From Hahella sp. HNIBRBA332 (GTDB taxonomy: Bacteria > Pseudomonadota > Gammaproteobacteria > Pseudomonadales > Oleiphilaceae): a stretch of 64,000 nt of DNA. Under the pieces are notes generated by a model. That model searched no databases. It saw nothing but the letters and a program-made list of their open reading frames with translations, and was not told where the DNA came from. This document shows, piece by piece, positions 27,257 through 36,221 of the stretch (within the stretch, counting starts at the first letter, position 1; every line of letters begins with the position of its first letter). A program made the translations under genes and the position numbers. The DNA is taken from positions 4,606,501 to 4,670,500 of the forward strand of contig NZ_CP132203.1 in assembly GCF_030719035.1 (NCBI RefSeq), written 5' to 3'.

Positions 27257-27683
27257 ACGGGATGATGACCCCAGCATCCTTAATGAAGAAAATTTACTTA
27301 GAAGGGTTCCCTCTTGGCCAATAATGTTCAAGTTTGACCATAATAGAAATACCCACAGATTAACCAGTGCAATATTTTCAGATAGCGAAACTAATGACGT
27401 TGAAATTTCAACGACTCACAAAGAAAAACTATTAGATTCCAATAAACAGTTGCAAGACGCCCTAGGTGAAACTAGAAAAAAAGAAGGCTGGGGGCTAGTT
27501 GCCATCAATTGCGGCGACTTAAGGAATCAGATATCTCCCCCACAGAAGTTAGTGGCAGACCCTACTGAAGATGATCCTTTTCACACTTTAATAGTCGGAA
27601 AAAAGAGCAAAAGTGTAAAAAGGAAAATGGTTGATATGGTAACCACGCTAATTGCCCCCTCCCCTCCAAATAAAGACACTTAA
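27219..27683 (+). CDS. Unknown protein, third gene of the AT-rich triad
   Basis: The protein has 154 residues from ATG 27219, chosen because AGAAGG lies seven bases upstream; the ATG at 27213 is too close to that site. Features are an acidic start (PERDDDPSILNEENLLRRVPSWPI), a central STTHKEKLL region and a C-terminal VADPTEDDPFHTLIVGKKSK block ending in a basic helix. No family is recognised. It overlaps the preceding gene in another frame. The three-gene order suggests proteins that act together. A role in defence or in a mobile cassette is only a hypothesis. Confidence 0.65.
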   Translation: MNSNLKVVKTLPERDDDPSILNEENLLRRVPSWPIMFKFDHNRNTHRLTSAIFSDSETNDVEISTTHKEKLLDSNKQLQDALGETRKKEGWGLVAINCGDLRNQISPPQKLVADPTEDDPFHTLIVGKKSKSVKRKMVDMVTTLIAPSPPNKDT

Positions 27684-27998
27684 CTGCATAAAAAGTTTGC
27701 TCGTAACGGTCCCCAGAACACCTCGTCATTAATTTATCCCATCCAAGAGAAAGATAATTTATAACAACTCCTCCTCTGATATAGAGGCGGTACGACAAGC
27801 ATTATGTGCATCATCAGGCTCGCACTCTCCCTGCCTTATGGGACCTCTAAACAAAACGCTACAAGACAGAACAGTCATCATCAAGCTATCGCTTCGGTTT
27901 AAAGGCCGCTTAAACATTCACATAGCCTTGCGAGTTAACACAGAATTTCACCCTCAGAATGGCTGCAACGGGCGTCCTTGCCCGGATAGATGAAAGTC
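27684..27998. other. Gene-free AT-rich spacer
   Basis: This 315-base stretch between the AT-rich triad and the converging DsbA-like gene shows no reading frame with a start and ribosome-binding site, no clear hairpin-plus-U terminator, and no tRNA-like fold that I can see. Base composition returns to the chromosomal norm near 27960, so this is the right edge of the island. Confidence 0.5.
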
Positions 27999-28685
27999 TC
28001 AGGAACAGCCGTCAGGCGTACAGAAGGGGGCATCGTCCGTGTCGTCATTCTGCGCCTTGCTTCCTATCAGCGACTCCAAGTGAGTAGCGAAGGCGACGGG
28101 TTTGCCGAGATAAGGGCCGACGGTCACCGGAACCACTGAGCCGTCGATAATCAGCGCCAGAGAAGGATAGCCGCGCAGGCTCAGGCGCGTCATCTCCCGT
28201 CGCGTCGACTGTATATGCGCGGCGGCGGAGCTGGCATTGACGGACATCTGCGCGGTGAAGCGTTCGCCGTCCAGGCCGATGCTTTGCGCCAGGCGGGTCA
28301 AGGTCGCCAGGTCGGCGATACGCTCGCCTTCGACATAATGCGCCTGTTGCAGGCGGTGCAGCATCGCCAGTGCGTCGCCGCCCAGGCTCTCCGTCGCCAG
28401 CACCGCTCGGATTGGCGGCTCGGAGTCGAAAACGGCGTCATGATCCCGCAGCAGGCCATTGAAATAAGCATCCCCGAATGGCTGGCCGGTCAGAGTCTGA
28501 ATCCGCTGATCATGGGCCATCACGTAATCGCGCAGCGCGTCGTTCACCGGCTGTCGATTGGCGCCGATCATCAACCCGCCGGCGCGCAGATTAACCGGCA
28601 TCATTTCCCGCGCCTTGCTGATCAGCGGCGCGGCGCCGTAGCACCACCCGCAGATGGGATCGTAAAAGTAGTCGAGTTCTACCAC
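27999..28685 (-). CDS. DsbA-family (FrnE/DsbA-like) thioredoxin-fold protein
   Basis: The protein has 228 residues. YFYDPICGWCYGAAP places a CGWC redox motif at 12-15 on a thioredoxin fold, with an alpha-helical insertion and the cis-proline region RGYPSLALIIDGSVV. No signal peptide is visible, so it is cytoplasmic, as in FrnE-type disulfide/isomerase relatives. The GTG start lies inside the last codons of the MBL gene (7-base overlap), with GGGGAG just upstream, so the two are translationally coupled. The C-terminus ends in a Cys-containing tail (FCTPDGCS), which is unusual and might be a second redox pair. Confidence 0.85.
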   Translation of the reverse strand: MVELDYFYDPICGWCYGAAPLISKAREMMPVNLRAGGLMIGANRQPVNDALRDYVMAHDQRIQTLTGQPFGDAYFNGLLRDHDAVFDSEPPIRAVLATESLGGDALAMLHRLQQAHYVEGERIADLATLTRLAQSIGLDGERFTAQMSVNASSAAAHIQSTRREMTRLSLRGYPSLALIIDGSVVPVTVGPYLGKPVAFATHLESLIGSKAQNDDTDDAPFCTPDGCS

Positions 28686-29545
28686 TTCATCTCCCCTTTC
28701 TCTACTTTCGCGCTGATTTCCAGGGCGATCCCGGTTTCCAGCTTCGGATAGGCCTGCTCCATCGCCTGCATCAGGGCGTCTGCGTTTTTAGCGTCCTTGG
28801 CTTCTTCTTCAAAGCGCTTCAGGTACGTGCGGGTGAAATCGATGGCGCTCACATCCATATCGGAATCCGGCAGCATGTGTCCAGGCACCACGATAGCGGG
28901 ATGCAGCGCTTTCATTTCGTCCAGCTGCGCTACCCAGGCGTCGCGTTCGCTTTGCTTCTGCGTATCCGCCATCCATACATGCATGTCAGACAGTACGCCG
29001 ACATTACCGACAATCGCCTGCAAAGAAGGCACCCACACGTATGGACGGTGCGCCAACTCGCCCTGCATGCCGCGCACTTCCAGTTTCTCTCCGTCCACGG
29101 TGATGAAGTTGCCTTTCAACGCCGCCGGGACAACCGGGTTGCGCGGTGCGTTAGCGCCCATTTTCGGGCCCCAGAATTCCACTTTGAACGGCAGTTTGGC
29201 CTTGATGTGCTCCAGCACCGCAGGCGGCGCCACGACGTCGGCTTGCGGAAAGATTTCCTTCAGCACTTCCACGCCAAAGTAATAGTCCGGATCGGCATTG
29301 CTGACCAAGATGGTTTTCAGCGTTTTACCGGTATCCAGCACATTGGCGGCGATGCGATAGGCGTCGGCGCGAGTGAATCCAGCATCCACCACAACCGCTT
29401 CGGTTTCACCACTGATGACGGTGGAAGTGACGTTGAAACTGTTGTCGTCAGCGTTGTAAACCTTCAATTGCAGCGGCTCTTTCGCTGCAACGGCGGCGGT
29501 GAATGAAACAGCGACGGATGCGGCTAAAAGTAATTTGCGAAACAT
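28679..29545 (-). CDS. Exported MBL-fold protein with a degenerate zinc motif
   Basis: The protein has 288 residues from ATG 29545 with GAGGAG nine bases upstream. A signal peptide (MFRKLLLAASVAVSFTAAVAA) directs it to the periplasm. The fold is that of a metallo-beta-lactamase (VVVDAGFTRADA, PGHMLPDS near the end). The THxHxDH motif is, however, replaced by SNADPDY (82-88), losing all three histidines while the surrounding PDYYFG is kept. It may bind another metal, bind no metal, or have a non-hydrolytic role. It is the first gene of a two-gene operon with the cytoplasmic DsbA-like protein. Confidence 0.82.
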   Translation of the reverse strand: MFRKLLLAASVAVSFTAAVAAKEPLQLKVYNADDNSFNVTSTVISGETEAVVVDAGFTRADAYRIAANVLDTGKTLKTILVSNADPDYYFGVEVLKEIFPQADVVAPPAVLEHIKAKLPFKVEFWGPKMGANAPRNPVVPAALKGNFITVDGEKLEVRGMQGELAHRPYVWVPSLQAIVGNVGVLSDMHVWMADTQKQSERDAWVAQLDEMKALHPAIVVPGHMLPDSDMDVSAIDFTRTYLKRFEEEAKDAKNADALMQAMEQAYPKLETGIALEISAKVEKGEMKW

Positions 29546-29768
29546 GATCGGTGACTCCTCATAGGAATAATTGATGGGAGCACTATAATTTCCAGATAAG
29601 CGCAGAAAAACGGCCAAATCCGCACAACTTTGTTGCATGAATTAAGCGAATGGGGGACGGGACTGGTGCGTTGGGTTGCGCTAAGTCGCTGACGTCGGTA
29701 CAAAATAAAAGACATGAGGCCGCAAACTTTCATTTTTGGTCCGCTCTGGCGGATATGACAAATCATCC

Positions 29769-31043
29769 ATGAGCTTTGAATTGACGCTCCTACTGTTTGG
29801 CGCTGCGGTTATTGCGTTCGCGCTTATCTCGCGTTGGTCCCAGCAGGGCCCAATGACCGCGCCCTTGTTTTTCACACTGGCTGGATTGCTGCTCAGCGAT
29901 CGTGGTCTGGGTCTGCTCGTCGCCGATCCTGAGTGGAGTCTGGCGCACTGGTTGGCGGAGGTCACTCTGGTGTGGGTGCTGTTTACTGACGCCTCCCGCA
30001 TTAATCTGCGTCAGCTCAGGGAAGGCCACAATATTCCCCTGCGTCTGCTTGGTCTGGGTTTGCCGTTGTGTATTGGCGTCGGCGCTTTGGTCGCCTATCC
30101 GATGTTTCCCGAGCTGGGCTGGGCGGGCGCTTTCACCTTGGCGGTGATCCTGGCGCCGACGGACGCGGCGCTGGGGCAGGCGGTCATCAACAATGAACGC
30201 GTACCGGTGCGCATCCGTCAGGCGTTCAATGTGGAAAGCGGCCTCAATGACGGCATGGCGCTGCCGTTGCTGATCATTGGCCTGTCCTGGCTGATTGGCG
30301 AAAACCACAGCGCCAGTCACTGGCTGGAACTGGCGTCGATGCAATTGCTGCTGGGCCCGATCTACGGCGTCGCCGTGGGACTTGCGGCGGGACGCGCGCT
30401 GGACGCCGGCGTACAACGACGCTGGGTGAGCCCGACCTATCAGCGTCTGGGACTGCTGGCCGTCGCCATGTCTTCATACGGTCTGGCGGAACTGTGCGGC
30501 GGCAACGGTTTTATCGCCGCCTTCTGCGCCGGCGCCGCGGTAGGCACGCGCACCCACGTATTTTGCGCGCCGCTGCACCGTTTTGCGGAAACCGAAGGCC
30601 AGTTGTTAAGCCTGATCAACTTCCTGCTGTTCGGCGCCATCATGATTCCCCACGCCCTGCCAGACCTCACCTGGACGCATTTTTTCTATGCGCTGTTGAG
30701 TCTGACGGTCATTCGCATCATCCCAGTGATTATCAGCCTGACCGGCACCCGGCTGCAGTTCACCAGCAAGCTGTTTCTGGGTTGGTTCGGGCCACGGGGA
30801 CTGGCTTCCCTGCTCTATGTGCTGCTGGTCATGCAGCAGGATCATGCACCCGGGAAAGATCAGCTTTTCAGCGTCGCCGTGCTGACCATCCTGCTCAGCG
30901 TATTACTGCATGGCGTCACCGCCGCGCCGCTGGCGCAGCGATACAGCCGCTATATTCAGCGCAACAGCGCGGACACCGGCGCAGAGCAAATGGAAACATC
31001 AAGCTTCCCCACCCGACGCCCCTTCGGACGCGAAGAGGCCTGA
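29769..31043 (+). CDS. CPA1-type cation/proton antiporter (NhaP-like)
   Basis: The protein has 424 residues from ATG 29769. About 12 hydrophobic segments cover residues 1-400. APTDAALGQAVINNERVPVRIRQAFNVESGLNDGMALPL contains the conserved Asp pair and the NVESGLNDG block of CPA1 Na+/H+ antiporters, and FLGWFGPRGLASLLYVLL is the second conserved helix. It exchanges Na+ or K+ for H+ across the inner membrane, for pH and salt homeostasis. The hydrophilic C-terminal tail is only about 30 residues, with no regulatory domain. It is monocistronic and converges on metR with a 20-base gap. Confidence 0.9.
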   Translation: MSFELTLLLFGAAVIAFALISRWSQQGPMTAPLFFTLAGLLLSDRGLGLLVADPEWSLAHWLAEVTLVWVLFTDASRINLRQLREGHNIPLRLLGLGLPLCIGVGALVAYPMFPELGWAGAFTLAVILAPTDAALGQAVINNERVPVRIRQAFNVESGLNDGMALPLLIIGLSWLIGENHSASHWLELASMQLLLGPIYGVAVGLAAGRALDAGVQRRWVSPTYQRLGLLAVAMSSYGLAELCGGNGFIAAFCAGAAVGTRTHVFCAPLHRFAETEGQLLSLINFLLFGAIMIPHALPDLTWTHFFYALLSLTVIRIIPVIISLTGTRLQFTSKLFLGWFGPRGLASLLYVLLVMQQDHAPGKDQLFSVAVLTILLSVLLHGVTAAPLAQRYSRYIQRNSADTGAEQMETSSFPTRRPFGREEA

Positions 31044-31063
31044 ACGCCCTGAGAAGAAGCGCG

Positions 31064-31957
31064 CTATCCACGCCACTCCGCATCCCGCGCCATGGCGACG
31101 AAGGACGCCAAATAGTCCGTGTCGGCGTCCTCCTCGCGCACACCCAGAAAAATCTGTTTGGCGATGCCCTGCGGCCCCAATCGCACCGGACGCACCGGCA
31201 TCTTCTGCGCATACTCCGCCACCAGCCACTTCGGCAAAGCCGCCACGCCGCGTCCCGCCGCCACCATTTGCAGCATAATATCCGTCGTCTCAATCGTCTT
31301 GTGTTGTCTGGGGTTACAATTCGCGGGCAACAGGAACTGGTTGTAAATATCCAGGCGATCGATATCCACGGGATAAGAAATCAGAGTCTCCTGCAGTAAA
31401 TGCGCAGGTTCGACAAAGGGGACCTGCGCCAGCGGGTGATTGTCGCCCACCACCAGCACCTGCTCATAATCGAACACCGGCTGAAAGGACAACCCATCCT
31501 TGCGCACCGGGTCCGGCGTCACCAGCACGTCGATTTCATACCCGATCAACGCCCCGATGCCGCCAAACTGAAACTTCTGTTTGACGTCCACATCCACATC
31601 CGGCCAGCGCTGCAGGTAAGGAGCCACCACTTTCAGCAGCCATTGATAACAGGGATGACACTCCATACCGATGCGCAAAGAGCCGCGCTGCCCCTGAGAG
31701 AACTGACTCATCACCAGTTCTGCATGTTCGAATTGCGGCAGCATTCGTTTGGCCAACGCCAACAGATACTCTCCGGCCTGGGTAAAGCGCAAACTGCGAC
31801 CTTCCTTGGTCCACACCGCCGCGCCCATTTGCTGCTCCAGTTTCTTTACCGCATGACTGAGAGCGGATTGCGTCAGGCACAGGCTTTCCGCAGCGGCGGT
31901 CAGCGAACCTAAACGATCCACCTCCCGCAGGATGGTGAGATGATTACGTTCCAGCAT
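31064..31957 (-). CDS. metR: LysR-family regulator MetR
   Basis: The protein has 297 residues. The HTH (LREVDRLGSLTAAAESLCLTQ, then SALSHAVKKLEQQMGAAVW) and the effector region with MECHPCYQWLLKVV are characteristic of MetR, the homocysteine-responsive activator of methionine genes. It is encoded divergently from metE with a 102-base gap, the classical MetR/metE arrangement. Homocysteine is the known coeffector in enterics and is assumed here. The length is normal. Confidence 0.93.
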   Translation of the reverse strand: MLERNHLTILREVDRLGSLTAAAESLCLTQSALSHAVKKLEQQMGAAVWTKEGRSLRFTQAGEYLLALAKRMLPQFEHAELVMSQFSQGQRGSLRIGMECHPCYQWLLKVVAPYLQRWPDVDVDVKQKFQFGGIGALIGYEIDVLVTPDPVRKDGLSFQPVFDYEQVLVVGDNHPLAQVPFVEPAHLLQETLISYPVDIDRLDIYNQFLLPANCNPRQHKTIETTDIMLQMVAAGRGVAALPKWLVAEYAQKMPVRPVRLGPQGIAKQIFLGVREEDADTDYLASFVAMARDAEWRG

Positions 31958-31969
31958 TTTAGCAACTCA

Positions 31970-31982
31970 TGAATTTATCTAA
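31970..31982 (+). promoter_or_regulatory. Possible MetR-binding site
   Basis: TGAATTTATCTAA matches 7 of the 9 fixed positions of the enteric MetR consensus TGAANNTNNTTCA. It lies 12 bases from the metR start, in the metR/metE gap. A weaker TGAA half-site follows about 20 bases on. Its placement supports autoregulation of metR as well as activation of metE. Confidence 0.4.
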
Positions 31983-32030
31983 TAGATCGATGAAATCTTA
32001 ACATTATTTTTCATAATTCGGAGTCTCTAT

Positions 32031-32042
32031 GATGACGTCATC
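32031..32042. promoter_or_regulatory. Perfect 12-bp palindrome in the metE leader
   Basis: GATGACGTCATC is its own reverse complement and ends five bases before the metE Shine-Dalgarno (AGGAGG, 32048-32053). It could be an operator or a small leader hairpin occluding the ribosome site. It does not resemble the MetJ box (AGACGTCT) beyond the central GACGTC. Confidence 0.35.
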
Positions 32043-32059
32043 GACATAGGAGGCATGAC

Positions 32060-34348
32060 ATGATTACCACTCACAACCTGGGGTTCCCCCGCATTGGCGC
32101 AAAACGGGAATTGAAATTCGCTCAGGAAGATTATTGGAAAGGACGCATTCCCCAGGAGGAGCTGCTGAAAGTCGGCGCGGAGCTGCGGCAGCGCCATTGG
32201 CGTAATCAGTCGCAACTGGACCTGGTTCCGGTGGGCGATTTTTCCTTCTACGATCAAGTCTTGGATATGAGCTTCACCCTCGGCGTCATACCTGAGCGAG
32301 TCAGCCGTCTGCAAGGCGACGAGCTCGACAATTACTTTCGGGTCGCCCGCGGCCGTTCGGCGCAGGACAGCGATTGCCATTGCGTTCACGCAGGCGAAAT
32401 GACCAAGTGGTTCGACACCAACTATCACTACATCGTGCCGGAGTTCACCGCAGACACTGCCTTCTCACTCAATCCGTCCCGTTTACTGGCGGAAATTGCA
32501 GAGGCGAAACAAACCGGCGCCAACATCAAGCCCGTTATCATCGGCCCTGTGACCTATCTATGGCTGGGCAAGAGCAAAGACGGCTCCAATAAACTCGACC
32601 TGCTGGAGCGTCTGTTGCCGGTCTACGCCGCGCTGTTGGACGTACTGGCCAGCCAGGGCGTGGAGTGGGTGCAGATCGACGAGCCCATTTTGGTCACCGA
32701 GCTGGACGCCAACTGGCGTTACGCGCTCAACCTCGCCTATCACACGCTTAAATCCAGTAAAGCCAAACTGCTACTGGCCACCTATTTCGGACAACTGCAG
32801 GACAACCTGCAACTGGCCTGCGAACTGCCTGTGGGCGGTCTGCATGTGGACGCCATTAATGGGCGTGCGGAGATCGGCAAACTGATCGACTGGCTGCCGA
32901 GCCATAAAGTGCTGTCGCTGGGCGTGGTGAACGGGCGCAATATCTGGAAGACCGACCTCAATCAAACCCTGGACTGGCTGCAACCGGTTTATGACAAGCT
33001 GCAATCGCGTTTGTGGCTGGCGCCGTCCTGCTCGCTGCTGCACTCGCCGGTGGACCTGGACAGCGAAGAGAAAATGGATGCGGAGATCAAATCCTGGCTG
33101 GCGTTCGCCCTGCAAAAACTGGATGAAGTGAAGATCCTTGCTACAGCCCTGAACGAGGGCCGCAATACTGTCGCAGAGGCCTTGCAGGAAAATCAGGCCT
33201 GCGTGGACAGCCGTAAAGGCTCTTCTCGCGTCCATAATCCAGCCGTGAAAGAGGCCGTGGACGCGATCACCGCTGACATGGGCGATCGTCGCAGCGACTA
33301 TCAAACCCGGGCCGCCAAGCAGGCGCAAAGGCTGCAATTGCCCGCGTTCCCGACCACCACTATCGGGTCGTTTCCACAAACTGCGGACATTCGTAATGCG
33401 CGCCGCCGCTACCGTCAGGGCGAGCTGCAGGACAACGAATACCGTGCGCTGATGCAACAGGAAATCGAGCGTTGCGTGAGAGAGCAGGAAAGCCTGGGTC
33501 TGGACGTGCTGGTGCATGGCGAAGCGGAACGCAACGACATGGTGGAGTATTTCGGCGAGCAGTTGGACGGCTATGTGTTCAGTCAGTTCGGCTGGGTGCA
33601 GTCTTATGGCTCCCGTTGCGTCAAACCGCCCATTATTTTCGGCGATATCAGTCGCCCGCAGGCAATGACCGTGGATTGGATCAAGTATGCGCAATCACTC
33701 ACCGACCGCCCGATGAAAGGCATGCTGACCGGTCCGGTGACCATTCTGAACTGGTCTTTCGTGCGGGACGACCAGCCCCGCGCCCTCACCTGTTATCAAC
33801 TGGCGTTGGCCATCCGCGCCGAGGTGCAGGACCTGGAGCGCGCCGGCGTTCGCGTCATTCAGATCGATGAAGCGGCGTTACGGGAAGGCTTGCCGTTAAG
33901 ACGCGCGCAGTGGCGGGAATATCTGCAATGGGCGGTCAGCTCGTTCCGTATCGCCGCTAACGGCGTGAGAGACGAAACCCAGATTCACACCCACATGTGC
34001 TACTCCGAGTTTAACGACATTATCGAGGCCATCGCCGGGATGGATGCGGACGTCATCACCATCGAAACCTCCCGTTCCGACATGGAGTTGCTGGACGCCT
34101 TCGACAACTTTAAATACCCGAATGAAATCGGCCCGGGAGTGTATGACATCCATTCGCCGAACATTCCGAGCGAAACGCACATCGTTCAATTGATGCGTAA
34201 AGCCGCCGAGCGCATTCCCGCACACCGACTGTGGGTGAATCCGGATTGCGGCCTGAAGACCCGCAACTGGGAAGAAGTGCGTCCGGCGTTGCAGAACATG
34301 GTTAATGCAGCCAAACAGCTACGCACGGACACCGTCGCCGCAGCCTGA
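32060..34348 (+). CDS. metE: Cobalamin-independent methionine synthase
   Basis: The protein has 762 residues, full length for MetE. It transfers the methyl group of 5-methyltetrahydropteroyltri-glutamate to homocysteine in the cytoplasm. The N-terminal barrel begins TTHNLGFPRIGAKRELKFA. The C-terminal catalytic barrel begins at TTTIGSFPQTADIR and carries the zinc ligands in QIHTHMCYSEFNDI (His, Cys), VITIETSRSD (Glu) and VNPDCGLKTR (Cys). A strong AGGAGG lies seven bases before the ATG. It is expressed under the divergent MetR and ends at a strong terminator. A B12-free enzyme implies methionine synthesis does not depend on cobalamin. Confidence 0.97.
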   Translation: MITTHNLGFPRIGAKRELKFAQEDYWKGRIPQEELLKVGAELRQRHWRNQSQLDLVPVGDFSFYDQVLDMSFTLGVIPERVSRLQGDELDNYFRVARGRSAQDSDCHCVHAGEMTKWFDTNYHYIVPEFTADTAFSLNPSRLLAEIAEAKQTGANIKPVIIGPVTYLWLGKSKDGSNKLDLLERLLPVYAALLDVLASQGVEWVQIDEPILVTELDANWRYALNLAYHTLKSSKAKLLLATYFGQLQDNLQLACELPVGGLHVDAINGRAEIGKLIDWLPSHKVLSLGVVNGRNIWKTDLNQTLDWLQPVYDKLQSRLWLAPSCSLLHSPVDLDSEEKMDAEIKSWLAFALQKLDEVKILATALNEGRNTVAEALQENQACVDSRKGSSRVHNPAVKEAVDAITADMGDRRSDYQTRAAKQAQRLQLPAFPTTTIGSFPQTADIRNARRRYRQGELQDNEYRALMQQEIERCVREQESLGLDVLVHGEAERNDMVEYFGEQLDGYVFSQFGWVQSYGSRCVKPPIIFGDISRPQAMTVDWIKYAQSLTDRPMKGMLTGPVTILNWSFVRDDQPRALTCYQLALAIRAEVQDLERAGVRVIQIDEAALREGLPLRRAQWREYLQWAVSSFRIAANGVRDETQIHTHMCYSEFNDIIEAIAGMDADVITIETSRSDMELLDAFDNFKYPNEIGPGVYDIHSPNIPSETHIVQLMRKAAERIPAHRLWVNPDCGLKTRNWEEVRPALQNMVNAAKQLRTDTVAAA

Positions 34349-34380
34349 TATTCCCTAACCCCCCCGCGTAAGCGCGTTCA

Positions 34381-34418
34381 GAGGACCGGAGCCATCCCGG
34401 TCCTCTTCTTTTGTTTTT
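34381..34418 (+). terminator. Intrinsic terminator after metE
   Basis: GAGGACCGG (34381-34389) pairs with CCGGTCCTC (34397-34405) over a seven-base loop, followed by TTCTTTTGTTTTT. It sits 33 bases after the metE stop and just before the 3' end of the converging hydrolase gene. Confidence 0.9.
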
Positions 34419-34435
34419 CTCGGCGTCAATGACGA

Positions 34436-35905
34436 TCAACCACCGCTATCCTCGCCAACGATCAACTCTGCGGAGAGCGCGCCATTGGCGCGATAAGCGG
34501 AGGATGGATGCTGCGCCCCGAAAAACACCAGGGGCGTTGCGGATCCGGTGAATTTCACTTCATCCAGCCCCAAGTCCAACTGCGCCGAGAGGCCAAAGAA
34601 CAAACGCACGCATTGCACATGGCGCAAGTCCACACCCTGGGCGGCGAAATCAGCAAGGGGAATCTCCACCGTACTCCAAACCGGGCCGACGCTGAGGTAG
34701 TCGTTCAACGACACGCCCAGATCTTTCCTCACCTGCGTATCCCACAACTGCACATACCATTGCGACGGCGCGGCGCCGTTCAGTGCCTTGAAGGACAGCG
34801 ACAGCGTATCCAGTCCCCTGGCGGGCAAGTCGAACTCTCCGCTCCACAGGGCGCTTTCAAACAAGCGAAATTGATCCCACTGCACCGCTTCTCCGTGCAG
34901 GCGCAGATACAGGCCATCTCCCGGCTGCGGGTCTGGATTGGAAGGCGCGCCGGCGTCTTTGGCGAAGCTCAGCAACCAGTGAAACAGGACATGGCGGCCA
35001 AATTCGTTGTAGTGATAGTAATATCCATCGCCGCCGTATGCGCCGGCGGCGTCGACATTGGGATCGTTGTGGTCGTAGGCCAATTCCAGATAGTAATTTT
35101 TGCTGTCTACAACCTGACCATCGCTGTTTTTGAACGTGTGATTCAGTTTCAGGCCGTAAGCGCCATCCCAGGAATTATGCCCAACCCCCGCGAAACTGGT
35201 CAGCTTGGCGGGATACCTCGGCGGATAATCCGGATCGCCGCAGCCGTTCAGTTTTTTGTCCACGGCGTTTTTACCGGAGTTATGACCGATAACGCGATCT
35301 TCATCGCCATGAAACGCCCAGACGGCGATAGGGTGAATGGCGTCGCAGTCGAACTCCTGCGGGTACCAGGCGGCGATAGGCGCAGCCGCGGCGATGGTGT
35401 CGGGCCGGTCCCGCAACACGTTGTAGGTTCCATTGCCGCCCTGGCTATAACCGGAGACGTAGACGCGATTCAGGTCCACGTTGTAATTGGCCACCGCGTG
35501 GTTATAGATCTGCTCGTAGCGGCTTTTGTGCATGCCGCAGATACCCGATCCGCCCGCGGGCAACTGCGGCGCCAGCACAATCAGGGGAGACGACGCTTCC
35601 CACAGTCCGTCCCGTATCATTCTGGGAACGCCGGCGCCCGACACCTTGTTGAGGATTTGCATGTTCAGGGAATAGGTTCCATCACCGTTACTCACGGTGG
35701 CGTCGCCGCATTCGCCCAGTCCATGCAAAGAGATCAGCAGAGGATACCCCTCCTCGCGCTGGGGATCGTAATCAGCAGGAAGGTGTACAAAACCATTCAG
35801 GGTTTGCGGGGTTTCCATTTTGCCGTTGATGGGCGTCAGCGCCGCGGAGACGGCGGACGTCAGGAACAGCGTCGCCGAAAGAAGCAGGGACATTGATATT
35901 TTCAT
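34436..35905 (-). CDS. Secreted alpha/beta-hydrolase (PHB-depolymerase/esterase type) with C-terminal carbohydrate-binding-like domain
   Basis: The protein has 489 residues with a signal peptide (MKISMSLLLSATLFLTSAVSAA). The catalytic domain covers about 22-320: LLISLHGLGECGD (oxyanion region), VYVSGYSQGGNGTYN with nucleophile Ser in GYSQGG, WAFHGDEDRVIGHNSG (acid) and FAGVGHNSWDGAYG (His). A proline/aspartate linker (NPDPQPGDG) leads to a jelly-roll-like domain (about 335-480; LYLRLHGEAVQWDQFRLFES and onward) resembling carbohydrate-binding modules. It probably deesterifies a polymer outside the cell. The substrate (polyester, feruloyl or acetyl xylan) cannot be chosen from sequence. A full copy of the dispersed hairpin repeat lies in its 5' leader. 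Confidence 0.82.
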   Translation of the reverse strand: MKISMSLLLSATLFLTSAVSAALTPINGKMETPQTLNGFVHLPADYDPQREEGYPLLISLHGLGECGDATVSNGDGTYSLNMQILNKVSGAGVPRMIRDGLWEASSPLIVLAPQLPAGGSGICGMHKSRYEQIYNHAVANYNVDLNRVYVSGYSQGGNGTYNVLRDRPDTIAAAAPIAAWYPQEFDCDAIHPIAVWAFHGDEDRVIGHNSGKNAVDKKLNGCGDPDYPPRYPAKLTSFAGVGHNSWDGAYGLKLNHTFKNSDGQVVDSKNYYLELAYDHNDPNVDAAGAYGGDGYYYHYNEFGRHVLFHWLLSFAKDAGAPSNPDPQPGDGLYLRLHGEAVQWDQFRLFESALWSGEFDLPARGLDTLSLSFKALNGAAPSQWYVQLWDTQVRKDLGVSLNDYLSVGPVWSTVEIPLADFAAQGVDLRHVQCVRLFFGLSAQLDLGLDEVKFTGSATPLVFFGAQHPSSAYRANGALSAELIVGEDSGG

Positions 35906-35932
35906 GGCGATTCCTTTGCGCTTGCAACAACA

Positions 35933-36081
35933 TTAACCAGGCGGACAAACAGCCTCCTTCTATTTGTCTGCAACGACAGAGCCTGCACATGTCAGGCCCT
36001 GTCTCCCGCGGCTAAGCGCCGCTCAGGCGCATCCATGCGCCTGATCAATAACATGCCAATATCATTGCCATGTTATTGATG
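35933..36081 (+). repeat. Dispersed multi-hairpin repeat, copy A
   Basis: About 148 bases starting TTAACCAGGC and made of five consecutive inverted repeats. They are centred on ACAAACAG/CTATTTGT, GACAGAGCCTG/CAGGCCCTGTC, GCGGC/GCCGC, CAGGCGCA/TGCGCCTG and AACATGCCAAT/ATTGCCATGTT. It is almost identical over its full length to copy B (46507-46654) and is inverted relative to copy D (53352-53499). It lies in the gap between divergent genes, 28 bases from the start of the hydrolase gene. No ORF or transposase is present, so it is a non-autonomous, REP/MITE-like element or structured RNA. Confidence 0.85.
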
Positions 36082-36221
36082 ACTATAGCTAACGCGGGGG
36101 CGGGAAGCGGTCTCTGGATCACGAAACCGGGTAACGCCTTACATCCTTCCGTTAAGAAATGTAATCCCGCCCGAAGCGCCTATAATTACTAAGACAGCTT
36201 TAACGTCGCAGGGTGCATCCC

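Noticed and set aside
27562..27798. 78-codon minus-strand ORF at the edge of the AT-rich island
   Set aside because: Overlaps the third triad gene and has no ribosome site or recognisable features.
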